Below are positions 17,696 through 26,262 of a stretch of DNA of 64,000 nt, one piece after another. Position 1 is the first letter of the stretch, and every line of letters starts with the position of its first letter. The notes beneath the pieces are model-generated. The model was not told where the DNA came from. It saw nothing but the letters and a program-made list of their open reading frames with translations, and made no database searches. A program made the position numbers and the translations under genes. Origin of the DNA: an uncultured Oscillospiraceae bacterium. Lineage in GTDB: Bacteria; Bacillota_A; Clostridia; Oscillospirales; Oscillospiraceae. The stretch lies in NCBI GenBank assembly GCA_900757695.1, contig CAAEOU010000174.1:1-64000 (forward strand), written 5' to 3'.

Positions 17696-19309
17696 TTACG
17701 GCTTGGTGTTCTGGCTTTCTTCCAGCTTTCGATAATCCAGCTTTCCTCGCTCCGTATAAGGAAGCCGTGACCAGAAACAGTACATACCGGGAATCAGATA
17801 CGTATTAAGCGCCTGCTTGGCGCGCAGCCGAAGTGCCCGCTCCAAGGTTTCCTGATCGGTCCCTGGTTGGGGGACAATATGGGCCACAGGAACGGTCTCT
17901 CCTCTGGAATTCCTGCCTCCCACCACTGCGCAGGCCTCCACTTGATCCTCCTGCAAAAGGCACTCCTCAATGACAGAAGGAAATATCTTAAAGCCATTGC
18001 GGGAAATCATGCGCTTTTTTCGCCCCGTGACCACAATTCTGCCGTCGGCGGTTTGATGGCCCAAATCCTTGGTCCATACCCATAAGGTCCCATCGGGGCC
18101 AGGACGGAGAACCTCAGCGTCCGCCTCCGGCACGCCGTAGTATCCATTCATCACTGTATTGCTTTGAATGATCAGCTCCCCCTGCCCCTCCGGTGGGCAG
18201 GCCGCTCCGGTCTCAGGGTCCACTGCTATGATCCGACAGCCCGGCAGGGGACGTCCTACATCCCCCGCCTCCCAGTCCCCATAGCTGACACAGACAATCC
18301 CGGCCACCTCAGACATTCCATATTCCTTGATCAGCCGGGCGGGGCAGCCTCTCTGGGCCAAAAAATCATTGATCCGTCGCTCCATCGCCGCCGTCATGGC
18401 ATCGCCGCCGCAGCGTGGGACCTGCAGGAAAGACAGGTCGGCTTGGTCCGCCCACGGGTCCTGGAGAAGCAGCTGCCAGTAGGAGGTGGTTCCGCTGACC
18501 TGTTCCGGACGATAGCGCCGCAGCATCTCTCCCAACTGCTCGGGGCGAAACATGGGGTACAGGATAATCGTCATACCCAGGCACAGCGGCACATGAACAC
18601 ACTGGCACAGGCCGAATGCTGAAAAGAGCGGAAGAAGCACCAACGTGGCTCCCCCCCTCCCGTACATCGTCCCCACCTGGGTATACTGCTCCAGGGAGGC
18701 CCGAAACGCCCGGCGGGAGAGCATCACACCCTTGGCCGGGCCTGTTGTTCCACCGGTATATGTGATGGCCACCGGCTCCTCCCAGCGGGCAGATTCCGGA
18801 ACAGATTCCCCTGTATCTTGGAGAAATTCTTTCCAGGAGACACATCCCGGTCCCTTCTCCCCTTCCCAGACGCCCACCCGGAGTTTCCGCCCCAGCTCCG
18901 GCGTGAGATAGGGAGCCAGAGGAAGCACCACAAAATGTTCCGCCGGCGCATGCCCACGGTTGGCGTATACTTTTTGGAAAATTAGTTCTAAAACCAGAAC
19001 GACCTTAGACTTTGCCCGTGTCAGATAGAACTCTACTTCGGCTGGGCTCAGCTTCATATCAACCCAGTTGGCCACCGCGCCGATTCGGTCAATGGCATAA
19101 AATGCAATCACCGCCTCAGGGGTGTTCAGGGATAAAATGGTCACCAAATCCCCTGACTGCACGCCAAGCGCCCGCAGCCCTGCTTCCGCCCGAAGAATCT
19201 CCAGAAAGAAGGCGGCGAAGGTAAGACTTTGGTCCCCGCACCGCAGGGCAACTGCCGGCTCCATACCGGCCGCCCCTTCCCACAGGTCCTGATAAAGGGT
19301 CTTTTTCAT
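17696..19309 (-). CDS. Acyl-CoA synthetase / AMP-dependent ligase (ANL superfamily)
   Basis: 537 residues with all ANL core motifs: the ATP loop ITYTGGTTGPAKGVML (about residues 182-197), YGMSEVAG (about 315), the hinge TGRKKRMISRNGFKI (about 430) and the catalytic Lys in ERGKLDYRKL near the C-terminus. It should activate a fatty or other carboxylic acid to acyl-AMP and then the CoA thioester. The start overlaps the stop of the upstream SecB-like gene (ATGA), so the two are translationally coupled. The substrate cannot be read from sequence. Confidence 0.85.
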   Translation of the reverse strand: MKKTLYQDLWEGAAGMEPAVALRCGDQSLTFAAFFLEILRAEAGLRALGVQSGDLVTILSLNTPEAVIAFYAIDRIGAVANWVDMKLSPAEVEFYLTRAKSKVVLVLELIFQKVYANRGHAPAEHFVVLPLAPYLTPELGRKLRVGVWEGEKGPGCVSWKEFLQDTGESVPESARWEEPVAITYTGGTTGPAKGVMLSRRAFRASLEQYTQVGTMYGRGGATLVLLPLFSAFGLCQCVHVPLCLGMTIILYPMFRPEQLGEMLRRYRPEQVSGTTSYWQLLLQDPWADQADLSFLQVPRCGGDAMTAAMERRINDFLAQRGCPARLIKEYGMSEVAGIVCVSYGDWEAGDVGRPLPGCRIIAVDPETGAACPPEGQGELIIQSNTVMNGYYGVPEADAEVLRPGPDGTLWVWTKDLGHQTADGRIVVTGRKKRMISRNGFKIFPSVIEECLLQEDQVEACAVVGGRNSRGETVPVAHIVPQPGTDQETLERALRLRAKQALNTYLIPGMYCFWSRLPYTERGKLDYRKLEESQNTKP

Positions 19310-19761
19310 TCCAACAGCGTCAGTTTGGGCCCCCCGTCGGGATTCCGGTCGTTGTCTGGGCCGCCCTTCTTATTGATGGCAATGTTGTTCGGATCAATGG
19401 GGACCTTCCGCAGCATCAATCCGGGAACCCCCGAGGCAGCAGCCAGGCTGGCACACTGGGACTGCATGTACGGAAAAAGCTGGTCATAGACCTCCCCATG
19501 CACTTGGCGCTTCACCTCGTCTGTCGTCGCATTGGAACAGTTGAAAATACCCACCAGTTCCACTGTCATGGTAAACTTGCCTCCCACAAATTCCTTATCC
19601 CGGAGGGTTTGCTGAAGCTTTCCCACGCAGCGGCTGCCGTCGGAGGAAAAACTCACGTTGAGGGAAAATGAACTGTCCAGCTGAATTTGGCCCGATTTCT
19701 CTAATTTATTGCTCAGGTGGATCTCCTGCACTTTTTGTGTGACTAATGTTGCGTTTGCCAT
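19306..19761 (-). CDS. SecB-like chaperone-fold protein
   Basis: 151 residues. The beta-strand/helix order and residues (KFTMTVELVGIFNCS, then VHGEVYDQLFPYMQSQCASLAAASGVPGLMLRKVPID) follow the SecB fold, in which a strand with V-E-x-x-G-x-F is followed by L-F-P-Y-x-R. Classical SecB is proteobacterial; solitary SecB-like proteins occur in Gram-positives with toxin-antitoxin systems or unknown partners. Here the partner is an acyl-CoA ligase, not a toxin. A role in holding an unfolded client is inferred. Confidence 0.6.
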   Translation of the reverse strand: MANATLVTQKVQEIHLSNKLEKSGQIQLDSSFSLNVSFSSDGSRCVGKLQQTLRDKEFVGGKFTMTVELVGIFNCSNATTDEVKRQVHGEVYDQLFPYMQSQCASLAAASGVPGLMLRKVPIDPNNIAINKKGGPDNDRNPDGGPKLTLLE

Positions 19762-19803
19762 AACTCCAGATCCTTTCTTCCGTTGTCAATCGGTGATGGC
19801 TTT

Positions 19804-19833
19804 ATTATAGTACAGCAAGGGCCGGAAAGTCCA
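19804..19833 (-). promoter_or_regulatory. Promoter of the SecB-like/ligase operon
   Basis: On the minus strand, TGGACT (19833-19828), an 18-base spacer and a perfect TATAAT (19809-19804) lie about 40 bases before the ATG. Confidence 0.55.
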
Positions 19834-19889
19834 GGCCTTTCTTTTTGGCGGCGGGCTGTTGTAGAAGCCAAACATCTTTTTGCCTCTCT

Positions 19890-19919
19890 TGAATAATTCT
19901 GCCAGGAAAACACACAATA
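19890..19919 (+). promoter_or_regulatory. Sigma-G-like forespore promoter of spoVAD-spoVAE
   Basis: TGAATA (19890-19895), a 17-base gap and CACAATA (19913-19919) closely match the sigma-G pattern (TGAATA, then CATnnTA). The predicted start is about 25 bases before the TTG start codon. Forespore control is what is known for spoVA genes in other spore formers. Confidence 0.55.
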
Positions 19920-19951
19920 AAGGCACAATCCAAATCAAGGGAGAGAATGCT

Positions 19952-20980
19952 TTGGACACGAAAAAACTTGGGCGGCAGACCGTCCGCCTCACTTCCCCTC
20001 CCTCCATTGCCGGCTTTGGCAGTGCCGTAGGGAAGAAAGAGGGACAAGGTCCCCTGGGCCGCTGCTTTGACTTCGCCAGCCAGGATGACAGCTTCGCTGA
20101 AAAAAGCTGGGAGAAAGCAGAGACGGCAATGCAGAAGCAGGCCCTTTCCTATGCCCTGGACAAAGCGGGGATTTCATCCGATCAATTGGACTATGTCTTT
20201 GCCGGAGACCTGCTGAATCAGTGCATTGCCACCTCCTACTCCCTCCGGGCACAGAACGCCCCTTTTTTCGGCCTATACGGCGCCTGCTCCACCATGGCGG
20301 AAGGGATGTCTCTGGCGGCCATGCTGGTGGACGGCGGCTTTGCTTCCTACGCAGCGGCTCTGACCTCCTCCCATTTTTGCTCGGCGGAGCGCCAGTACCG
20401 CAACCCCCTGGAGTACGGTGGGCAAAAGCCGCCCACTGCACAATGGACCACCACAGGGTCCGGCGCGGTCATTCTGTCCCGCAAAGGAACCGGTCCCTTT
20501 ATTACCCATGTCACCACAGGCAAAGTTGTGGACAAGGGGATTACCGACGCCAACAACATGGGGGCCGCCATGGCCCCCGCCGCCTACGCCACACTCCACG
20601 CCCATTTTGAGGAAACCGGACGCTCCCCCGACTTTTATGACCTCATCGTCACCGGCGACTTGGGCAGCCTGGGAAAGGAAATTGTCACAGACTTTTTCCA
20701 ACGGGATGGCATTGACCTGAGAGGCCGCTATGACGACTGCGGTGTCCTTCTCTTCGATCCCACCACCCAGGATGTCCATGCCGGTGGGTCCGGCTGCGGA
20801 TGCAGTGCCGTAGTGCTTACAGGGCACCTTCTCCGAGAAATGCGGCGGGGAACCTACCGCAACCTGCTCTTCTGCGGGACAGGCGCCCTCCACTCTCCCA
20901 CCGCGACCATGCAGGGGGAGAGCATCCCTGGAATCTGTCATGCCGTGGCCATCACCACGGAGAAAGGAGGTGCGTCATGA
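19952..20980 (+). CDS. spoVAD: Stage V sporulation protein AD
   Basis: 342 residues from TTG 19952, with AAGGGAGA 7 bases before. The upstream frame would add residues unlike the family, whereas homologues begin near KKLGRQTVRL. It has a thiolase-like fold (FAGDLLNQCIATSYSLR, YGACSTMAEGMSLAAMLVDGG). SpoVAD binds dipicolinic acid and works in its uptake into the forespore with the SpoVAC/AE channel. It overlaps spoVAE by 4 bases. No spoVAC gene precedes it; a different locus must supply that part. Confidence 0.93.
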   Translation: MDTKKLGRQTVRLTSPPSIAGFGSAVGKKEGQGPLGRCFDFASQDDSFAEKSWEKAETAMQKQALSYALDKAGISSDQLDYVFAGDLLNQCIATSYSLRAQNAPFFGLYGACSTMAEGMSLAAMLVDGGFASYAAALTSSHFCSAERQYRNPLEYGGQKPPTAQWTTTGSGAVILSRKGTGPFITHVTTGKVVDKGITDANNMGAAMAPAAYATLHAHFEETGRSPDFYDLIVTGDLGSLGKEIVTDFFQRDGIDLRGRYDDCGVLLFDPTTQDVHAGGSGCGCSAVVLTGHLLREMRRGTYRNLLFCGTGALHSPTATMQGESIPGICHAVAITTEKGGAS

Positions 20981-21345
20981 GTGACGCCAGCACCTATTTG
21001 GCCGCCTTCCTCTGCGGCGGCATTCTCTGTCTCATCGGACAGATCTTGATTGACAAAACCAAGCTCACCCCGGCACGAATTCTCGTTCTTTACGTGGTGG
21101 TGGGTGTCATCCTGGGCGCCACAGGACTGTACGGACATCTGGTAGAGCTTTGCGGTGCAGGTGCTACGGTCCCTCTCACAGGCTTTGGATATAACCTGGC
21201 CCGCGGGGTGTCCAAGGCAGTCGCAGAAAGCGGTTTCCTGGGGACCTTATTGGGCGGCGTGACCGCTGCCGCAGGGGGGATCACCGCTGCTGTCTTCTTC
21301 GGCTACCTTGCCGCTGTCCTCTTTAAGTCGAAGCCAAAAACCTGA
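20977..21345 (+). CDS. spoVAE: Stage V sporulation protein AE (membrane subunit)
   Basis: 122 residues, ATG within the spoVAD stop (ATGA), with AAAGGAGG ahead. Several membrane segments (about residues 8-26, 37-57, 85-115) and the conserved GAGATVPLTGFGYNLARGV loop mark the SpoVAE family, a membrane part of the dipicolinate transport complex in the forespore inner membrane. Confidence 0.92.
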   Translation: MSDASTYLAAFLCGGILCLIGQILIDKTKLTPARILVLYVVVGVILGATGLYGHLVELCGAGATVPLTGFGYNLARGVSKAVAESGFLGTLLGGVTAAAGGITAAVFFGYLAAVLFKSKPKT

Positions 21346-21351
21346 TCCCCG

Positions 21352-21380
21352 TTGCCTTTTCTCCCTCCGGCTGGTATAAT
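21352..21380 (+). promoter_or_regulatory. Promoter of the uracil-DNA glycosylase gene
   Basis: TTGCCT (21352-21357), a 17-base spacer and a perfect TATAAT (21375-21380) lie about 60 bases before the ATG at 21439. Confidence 0.6.
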
Positions 21381-21438
21381 GTTTGCAACATCGACGGGAA
21401 ACTTCATGTTTCGCCAAGCACGGACGAGGAGGCGCCTT

Positions 21439-22020
21439 ATGGTCACCTGGGAAGAATTAGAGGCTCGATGCCGGCAATGTCAAAACTGCCCCCTGTCAGA
21501 GACCCGCACCAACGTTGTCTTCGGCGTGGGAAACCGGCAGGCAGACATTTTATTCATTGGAGAAGGTCCCGGTGAGCAGGAAGATTTGCAGGGGGAGCCC
21601 TTCGTAGGCCCCGCCGGAAAACTTCTGGATTTGATGTTGTCCCTGATTGACCTGGACCGCTCCAAGGTCTACATCGCCAACATCGTCAAATGCCGCCCGC
21701 CCCGCAATCGGGACCCCTTGAACACAGAGCAGGACGCCTGTATTGGTTATCTCCGCGCCCAAACGGCCTTGATCCGCCCCAAAATCATCGTTTGTTTGGG
21801 CCGAATCGCCGCCATGCGGATCATTGACAAGGGATTTCGTATTACCAAGCAGCATGGGCAATGGTTCGACCGGGCCGGCGTGCAAATGACTGCCATTTAT
21901 CACCCCTCTGCGGTCCTGCGGGACCCCCTGAAAGGTCCGGATACTTTTGTAGACCTAAAAGGCATTCAAGCCAAAGTACGAGAACTCTGCCCGGATAGTT
22001 TCTCCCCTCGCCCGGAATAA
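21439..22020 (+). CDS. Type-4 uracil-DNA glycosylase (4Fe-4S)
   Basis: 193 residues from ATG 21439, which follows GAGGAGG (longer frame rejected). Motif A is [20 protein letters not shown] and motif B is [10 protein letters not shown]. Four cysteines fit the iron-sulphur cluster of family 4 enzymes (C-x-x-C-x-x-C near residues 11-17, with later Cys in VKCRPP and VCLGR). It removes uracil from DNA to start base-excision repair. A strong terminator follows. Confidence 0.9.
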   Translation: MVTWEELEARCRQCQNCPLSETRTNVVFGVGNRQADILFIGEGPGEQEDLQGEPFVGPAGKLLDLMLSLIDLDRSKVYIANIVKCRPPRNRDPLNTEQDACIGYLRAQTALIRPKIIVCLGRIAAMRIIDKGFRITKQHGQWFDRAGVQMTAIYHPSAVLRDPLKGPDTFVDLKGIQAKVRELCPDSFSPRPE

Positions 22021-22032
22021 TGCAGCATATAA

Positions 22033-22074
22033 AAACTCCCTTTGTCTCCGTTTCTCAGAGTACAAAGGGAGTTT
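22033..22074 (+). terminator. Terminator after the glycosylase gene
   Basis: A perfect 13-base-pair stem (AAACTCCCTTTGT) with a 16-base loop, A-rich before and TTTCTTCTTC after. It can act for both convergent genes. Confidence 0.85.
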
Positions 22075-22091
22075 CTTCTTCTCTTCTTCCA

Positions 22092-23048
22092 TCAAAGGGG
22101 GCACACATTTTCAGGACACCCGTCCAGGTAGGCCTCCACATTCCGGAACACAATCTCCGCACGCCGAAGCATACTTTCCTCTGTGGCAAAGGCCACATGA
22201 GGGGTTAGAACGGTGTGTTTTGCCCTCAAAAGAGGATACGTTTCCGGAAGGGGCGGTTCCATATCAAATACATCAATACCAGCCCCAGCAATCTTTTCCT
22301 GGTTCAGTGCTTCCGCCAAAGCGGTATTGTCCACAACAGCGCCTCGGGCCACATTGATGAGAATGGCCGTGGGTTTCATCTTTTGCAGCATGGCCCTTGA
22401 GATCATCCCCTTGGTCTGAGGATTGCTGGGCAAATGCAGGGACACAATGTCACTCTGCGCCATCAGTGTTTCCAAGGAGACATAGGAAATCCCCATCTCC
22501 TCTACCTCGGGACGAACCGTGCGGGAATAGGCAATAACCTTGGCACCAAAAGCCTGGAACAACCGGGCTGTCATGGTTCCAATGGCGCCGGTTCCCACAA
22601 TGCCCACAGTACACCCTCCAATTTCGCGGCCACGGAGCGCCCCGCCTACGCCGCCGGTTCGGACAGCCGTTTCACAGTCCGGCATGTTCCGCAGGCAGGC
22701 GATGGTCAAGCCAATGGCAAGCTCCGCCACACACTGCGTTGAATATCCAGCGGCATTGCAGAGCATTACGCCCTTTCGCTTGCAGGCATCCAGGGCCACA
22801 TGGTCAATCCCTGTGAATGCCACATCCAGCATTTTAAGGTTTGGCGCAGCCTCCACCACTTCCGCAGGATAGGGGTTATTGGCAAGAATGACAATCTCAC
22901 TCTCCCCGGTGCGGCGGATGAGCTCAGCCGGGTCAGTGGTCTTCTCTCCATAGGCGGTGAACTGGTGTCCCCTCTTTTCCAGGCAGGACTGATACCGTGC
23001 CAACACTTCTTCTGGAATGCCAAGGGGCTCCAGCAATGTAATCTTCAT
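22092..23048 (-). CDS. D-2-hydroxyacid dehydrogenase (phosphoglycerate dehydrogenase-like)
   Basis: 318 residues. The NAD-binding Rossmann motif is TVGIVGTGAIGTMTARLF (about 147-164). The catalytic triad is visible as Arg in INVARGAVVD (about 232), Glu in DVFDMEPPLPE (about 261) and His in VLTPHVAFAT (about 285). It reduces a 2-oxoacid to the D-hydroxyacid or the reverse; the substrate is not evident. It is the last gene of a leftward run after ybaB and may be co-transcribed. Confidence 0.85.
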   Translation of the reverse strand: MKITLLEPLGIPEEVLARYQSCLEKRGHQFTAYGEKTTDPAELIRRTGESEIVILANNPYPAEVVEAAPNLKMLDVAFTGIDHVALDACKRKGVMLCNAAGYSTQCVAELAIGLTIACLRNMPDCETAVRTGGVGGALRGREIGGCTVGIVGTGAIGTMTARLFQAFGAKVIAYSRTVRPEVEEMGISYVSLETLMAQSDIVSLHLPSNPQTKGMISRAMLQKMKPTAILINVARGAVVDNTALAEALNQEKIAGAGIDVFDMEPPLPETYPLLRAKHTVLTPHVAFATEESMLRRAEIVFRNVEAYLDGCPENVCPL

Positions 23049-23072
23049 GGAACCTTCCTCCTCTTCTCCCGC

Positions 23073-23444
23073 TCAGAAGGGCAAATTCATTCCGCCGGTA
23101 ATTTTTCCCATGCTGGAGCTCATGTCCTCCATGGCCGCCCGAACCGCTTCATTGACCGCAGCAATCACCATATCCTGGAGCATTTCCACATCCTCCGGGT
23201 CCACTGCCTCGGGGTCGATGGTCAATGCCTTCAGCGTATGCTTGCCATCCACTGTGGCGGAGACCACGCCGCCGCCCGCCGTGGCGGTGTATTCCTTCTC
23301 CTGGAGCTCCGCCTGGGTTCGCTCCATATCTGCCTGCATTTTTTGGGCCTGCTTAATCATATCCATGTTCAGGCCGGGCATTCCCATGCCCATTCCTTTG
23401 CCGCCTTTCCGGCCCATTGGGGGACGTCCATAACCTTTTGCCAT
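23073..23444 (-). CDS. ybaB: YbaB/EbfC nucleoid-associated protein
   Basis: 123 residues with a Gly/Met-rich N-terminus, the core helix IKQAQKMQADMERTQAELQEKEYTATAGGGVV and the family tail DMVIAAVNEAVRAAMEDMSSSMGKITGG. It binds DNA as a dimer. It sits 25 bases after dnaX, the arrangement seen across bacteria (dnaX-ybaB-recR); recR is not next here, its place taken by a dehydrogenase gene. Confidence 0.93.
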   Translation of the reverse strand: MAKGYGRPPMGRKGGKGMGMGMPGLNMDMIKQAQKMQADMERTQAELQEKEYTATAGGGVVSATVDGKHTLKALTIDPEAVDPEDVEMLQDMVIAAVNEAVRAAMEDMSSSMGKITGGMNLPF

Positions 23445-23469
23445 CGTGTTCTCGCTCCTTTAATCCAGT

Positions 23470-25281
23470 TTATTTCACGGTAAAATTTCCAAATTGCCGG
23501 CCTAAGGCCAGCAGATCATCAAATTTATCCCCTTCCGGCGGAGTCTGGACTTCCGCATGGGACAATGCTTGAGAGGCAGAGGGATTCCGCCGTTCCGCCG
23601 GTTCCGGTTTTCCCACTTTGAAAACCACCCGCCGGGGCTGCCCCAGATAGGCCTCTGCCGCACGTTCCAGGAGGGAAGGGGTATCTCCCCTGCTGAGGAA
23701 TCCTTTCGTCAGTTCTGAATCCACCCACAGCGTAAGGGTCCTCTCCTCAAAGGTTCCCGTTACAGACTCTGGCTTGTGCAAAAAGGAATGCACCATAGGC
23801 GGCAAATCCCGCAGGGTAGCCAAAAAGGCCGGCCACTGTCCTGAAGGCACCTCTTCCGATGGATGCCTCCCCCGCTGTTCATCATTCGCCGTCAGCATTT
23901 TTTTCTCTCTGTCCATCTTTACGTCGGGAGACAGAGCCGGCACATCGAATGGGCCAGAGGAAAATCCAGCGTCCTCCCAAGGGGGCACATCCTCCTCCGA
24001 AAAGACAAACGTCTCCTCTTCCTCCTGGGGAGACACCGGCACCCACGGCGGTGTCTCCTCCGCAGGAATTGGTTCCTTTGAAGAAGCGTTCTCCTCTGGC
24101 GGCGAGACGATTTTCTCCTGCTGTATCGGGATGCTTCCCTGAGACAGCTGTTCCTCTAAACGGCTGAGGCGGGACAAAATCCCCTCCTCGGTCTCAGACA
24201 AACGGCGGTCGCAAAGCCGAATTAGGCAGAGCTCAACGTCGAAGCGCCGGCTGCTGCTACGGTACAGTTCTGCCTGTGCTCTCTGCAAAAGAGTCATGAT
24301 CTGCACCAGCTCCCCGGAGGTAAACCGCTGGAGCAGCTGTCGGATGGTGCGCTCCTCATACCCTCCTGTCAGAAGTCCCTGGCCGCCCTCCGGCGCGGTT
24401 TTCCGAATCAGAAGATCCCGGACCAATGCCGCAAGCTCTCCCAGCAACGCCCCCATGTCCTTACCATCCCGATAAAGGCCATCCAGCGCCTCCAACGCGC
24501 CGGCGGTGTCCTCCCGGGCCACACAGTCCAAAAGTTCGGCGGTTCGACGATTTCCCGCCAATCCCAAAACGTCCAAAACAACGGTTTCGTTGAGCTCTCC
24601 CTCTGCCCCGCTGCACTGATCCAGCAAAGACAATCCATCCCGCAGCCCACCATCGGCCAGACGGGCCAGAAGCTCCGCGGCAGGTGTTGACAACGGAATT
24701 CCCTCCTGGCGGGCAACATAATCCAGTCGCCCTGCCAACGCCTTAGGAGAGATCCGCTTAAAGGCAAATTGCTGACACCGGGATTTGATGGTGGCGGGCA
24801 CCTTATGCAGTTCGGTCGTGGCCAAAATAAACATCAAATGGGCCGGAGGCTCCTCCAGAATCTTCAGCAGCGCATTGAATGCCGCTGTGGACAGCATGTG
24901 AACCTCATCCACAATATAGACCCGCTTACGCACCGCCGCCGGCGTATAGGCCGCCTCGTCCCGCAGCGCGCGAATCTGATCGACCCCGTTGTTGGAGGCG
25001 GCGTCCAATTCTAAAACGTCCAGGATAGAACCGTTCTCAATTCCCAGACAGGCGGGGCAGGCATTGCAGGGATTGCCGTCCACAGGATGCTCACAGTTCA
25101 CCGCCCGAGCCAAGATCTTGGCACAGGTGGTCTTTCCAGTCCCCCGGGTTCCCGTAAAGAGGTAGGCATGGGATAAACGTCCCGTCGCCACTTGCCGTTT
25201 CAGCGTCTCTGTGATATGGGGCTGCCCCACCACCTCGTCAAAGGTGCGGGGGCGCCACTTGCGATAAAGCGCCTGATACAC
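23470..25281 (-). CDS. dnaX: DNA polymerase III subunits gamma and tau
   Basis: 603 residues from GTG 25281, placed after GGAGGAGA; the family starts at VYQALYRKWRPRTFDEVVGQ. The clamp-loader AAA+ motifs are Walker A GTRGTGKTTCAKIL (about 46-59), a zinc site (C-x8-C-x2-C-x2-C at about 66-81), and Walker B DEVHMLS. A Pro/Glu-rich linker and a C-terminal tau-like region follow. The gene lies just after the SRP RNA, as in other Firmicutes. Confidence 0.95.
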   Translation of the reverse strand: MYQALYRKWRPRTFDEVVGQPHITETLKRQVATGRLSHAYLFTGTRGTGKTTCAKILARAVNCEHPVDGNPCNACPACLGIENGSILDVLELDAASNNGVDQIRALRDEAAYTPAAVRKRVYIVDEVHMLSTAAFNALLKILEEPPAHLMFILATTELHKVPATIKSRCQQFAFKRISPKALAGRLDYVARQEGIPLSTPAAELLARLADGGLRDGLSLLDQCSGAEGELNETVVLDVLGLAGNRRTAELLDCVAREDTAGALEALDGLYRDGKDMGALLGELAALVRDLLIRKTAPEGGQGLLTGGYEERTIRQLLQRFTSGELVQIMTLLQRAQAELYRSSSRRFDVELCLIRLCDRRLSETEEGILSRLSRLEEQLSQGSIPIQQEKIVSPPEENASSKEPIPAEETPPWVPVSPQEEEETFVFSEEDVPPWEDAGFSSGPFDVPALSPDVKMDREKKMLTANDEQRGRHPSEEVPSGQWPAFLATLRDLPPMVHSFLHKPESVTGTFEERTLTLWVDSELTKGFLSRGDTPSLLERAAEAYLGQPRRVVFKVGKPEPAERRNPSASQALSHAEVQTPPEGDKFDDLLALGRQFGNFTVK

Positions 25282-25334
25282 CCGCTCTCCTCCTCTGCCC
25301 ACAAAAATCAGTCCGCCAGACACATTCGGGATCC

Positions 25335-25612
25335 GGCAGGACCGCACACCGGCCTTTGAAGGACCTCTCATTCCTGTCTCACCGGCAGCCAGCTCAAAAC
25401 CGGCAAACCCGCGGCACACGCGGCGTTCTGCTTAGTGCTGCTCGGTTCCCCGCCTGACACGGTTCACAGTGCTGCGTTGCGCAGGACCGATTTATCATCA
25501 CCGCTTACCGGCAACTAACGAAACAAGAGGCCTCCGGGGGTCCGGGATTCATCCCTGCTACAGCGGATTGCAGGTACAGGGCACCGCTATCTCCCCGACT
25601 AGTGCGGCCATG
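25335..25612 (-). ncRNA. ffs: Large (Bacillus/Clostridium-type) signal recognition particle RNA
   Basis: The minus strand reads like the family consensus: GTCGGGGAGATAGCGGTGCC near the 5' end, then GCAATCCGCTGTAGCAGGG, GGTCCTGCGCAACGC and, at domain IV, GTGTCAGGCGGGGAACCGAG with a GGAA tetraloop and AGCAGCACTAAG. The two ends pair (GGCCGCAC near 25609-25602 with GTGCGGTC near 25346-25339), as in the Alu-bearing long form, giving about 275 nt. It serves co-translational membrane targeting with Ffh. The ends are approximate. A weak hairpin ending in TTTTT near 25313 may terminate it before dnaX. Confidence 0.92.
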
Positions 25613-25651
25613 CCCGACACCGATACGGTATCTGGCAGACTGTTGGCTTGT

Positions 25652-25680
25652 ATTGTACATCATTTTCCCAAAAGAATCAA
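25652..25680 (-). promoter_or_regulatory. Promoter of the SRP RNA gene
   Basis: On the minus strand, TTGATT (25680-25675), a 17-base spacer and TACAAT (25657-25652). It lies about 40 bases before the mature 5' end, so a short leader would need trimming. Confidence 0.65.
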
Positions 25681-25835
25681 GAAGCTCTCTCAAAAATCTT
25701 TCACTTCTTTTTCTGTTTTTCACACAGGGCTTCTCTATTTCTCTCCCCGCCTCTAAAATTTTTCCGGTTTTTTCTTCAAAAAAGACTTTACTTTTTAAAT
25801 TCTCCTGATATAATATAGTCTTGCTTAAAGCATTT

Positions 25836-25872
25836 GGGCCTGTAGCGCGGTTGGGAGCGCAAAGGGTTCGGT
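25836..25872 (+). pseudogene. tRNA 5'-half relic
   Basis: GGGCCTGTAGCGCGGTTGGG and the bases after it copy the acceptor strand and D arm of the tRNA-Ala found 100 bases downstream. The anticodon stem and the 3' half are then missing. A good promoter remains (TATAAT at 25809-25814 with CTTTAC 17 bases before). It looks like a broken tRNA duplicate, or the scar of an element insertion and loss. Confidence 0.5.
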
Positions 25873-25937
25873 TTTCTGCCACACCTATAATTTCATATTG
25901 CTTTGTTTTCCTGTTCTGTTTTTGGAACTGTTGATTT

Positions 25938-26014
25938 GGGCCCGTAGCTCAGTCTGGGAGAGCGTACGGTTCGCATCCGTAAGGTCGAGGGTTCGATCCC
26001 CTTCGGGTCCACCA
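25938..26014 (+). tRNA. tRNA-Ala (anticodon CGC)
   Basis: A 77-base gene with encoded CCA. All arms pair: acceptor GGGCCCG with CGGGTCC, D stem GCTC/GAGC, anticodon stem TACGG/CCGTA with loop TTCGCAT (anticodon CGC), and T arm GAGGG-TTCGATC-CCCTT. The G3-U70 wobble pair is present, the identity element for alanine. The defence island starts directly downstream. Confidence 0.95.
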
Positions 26015-26068
26015 AAGAAGCACCGCAATTTTGATACAATGGGTATCAAGGTTGCGGTGCTTTCTTTT
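26015..26068 (+). terminator. Terminator after tRNA-Ala
   Basis: Stem AAGAAGCACCGCAA with TTGCGGTGCTTTCTT, with an inner dyad TTGATAC/GTATCAA, followed by TTTTG. A second smaller hairpin (AAAAGCC/GGCTTTT, 26074-26106) follows. The remaining bases to 26262 hold nothing I can identify. Confidence 0.75.
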
Positions 26069-26262
26069 TGCCCAAAAGCCCTGATTTCAAGGGGTTTCTG
26101 GCTTTTATCAGTCCCAGCCTCCATCAGATAAAGCGATAGCCTGTTGCCTACCCAGTCTGCAAAGGCGCCGAGCAGTAGCGGCCAGCGTTTGATTTATGGG
26201 TATCGTTTAATTTGTGGGCTATCGTTTCATCTTTGCAGATTAAAAGGAATTCCAATAGAGCT

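Noticed and set aside
25505..25882. Reading frames over 25.5-25.9 kb
   Set aside because: They cover the SRP RNA and its promoter; the RNA consensus explains the sequence.
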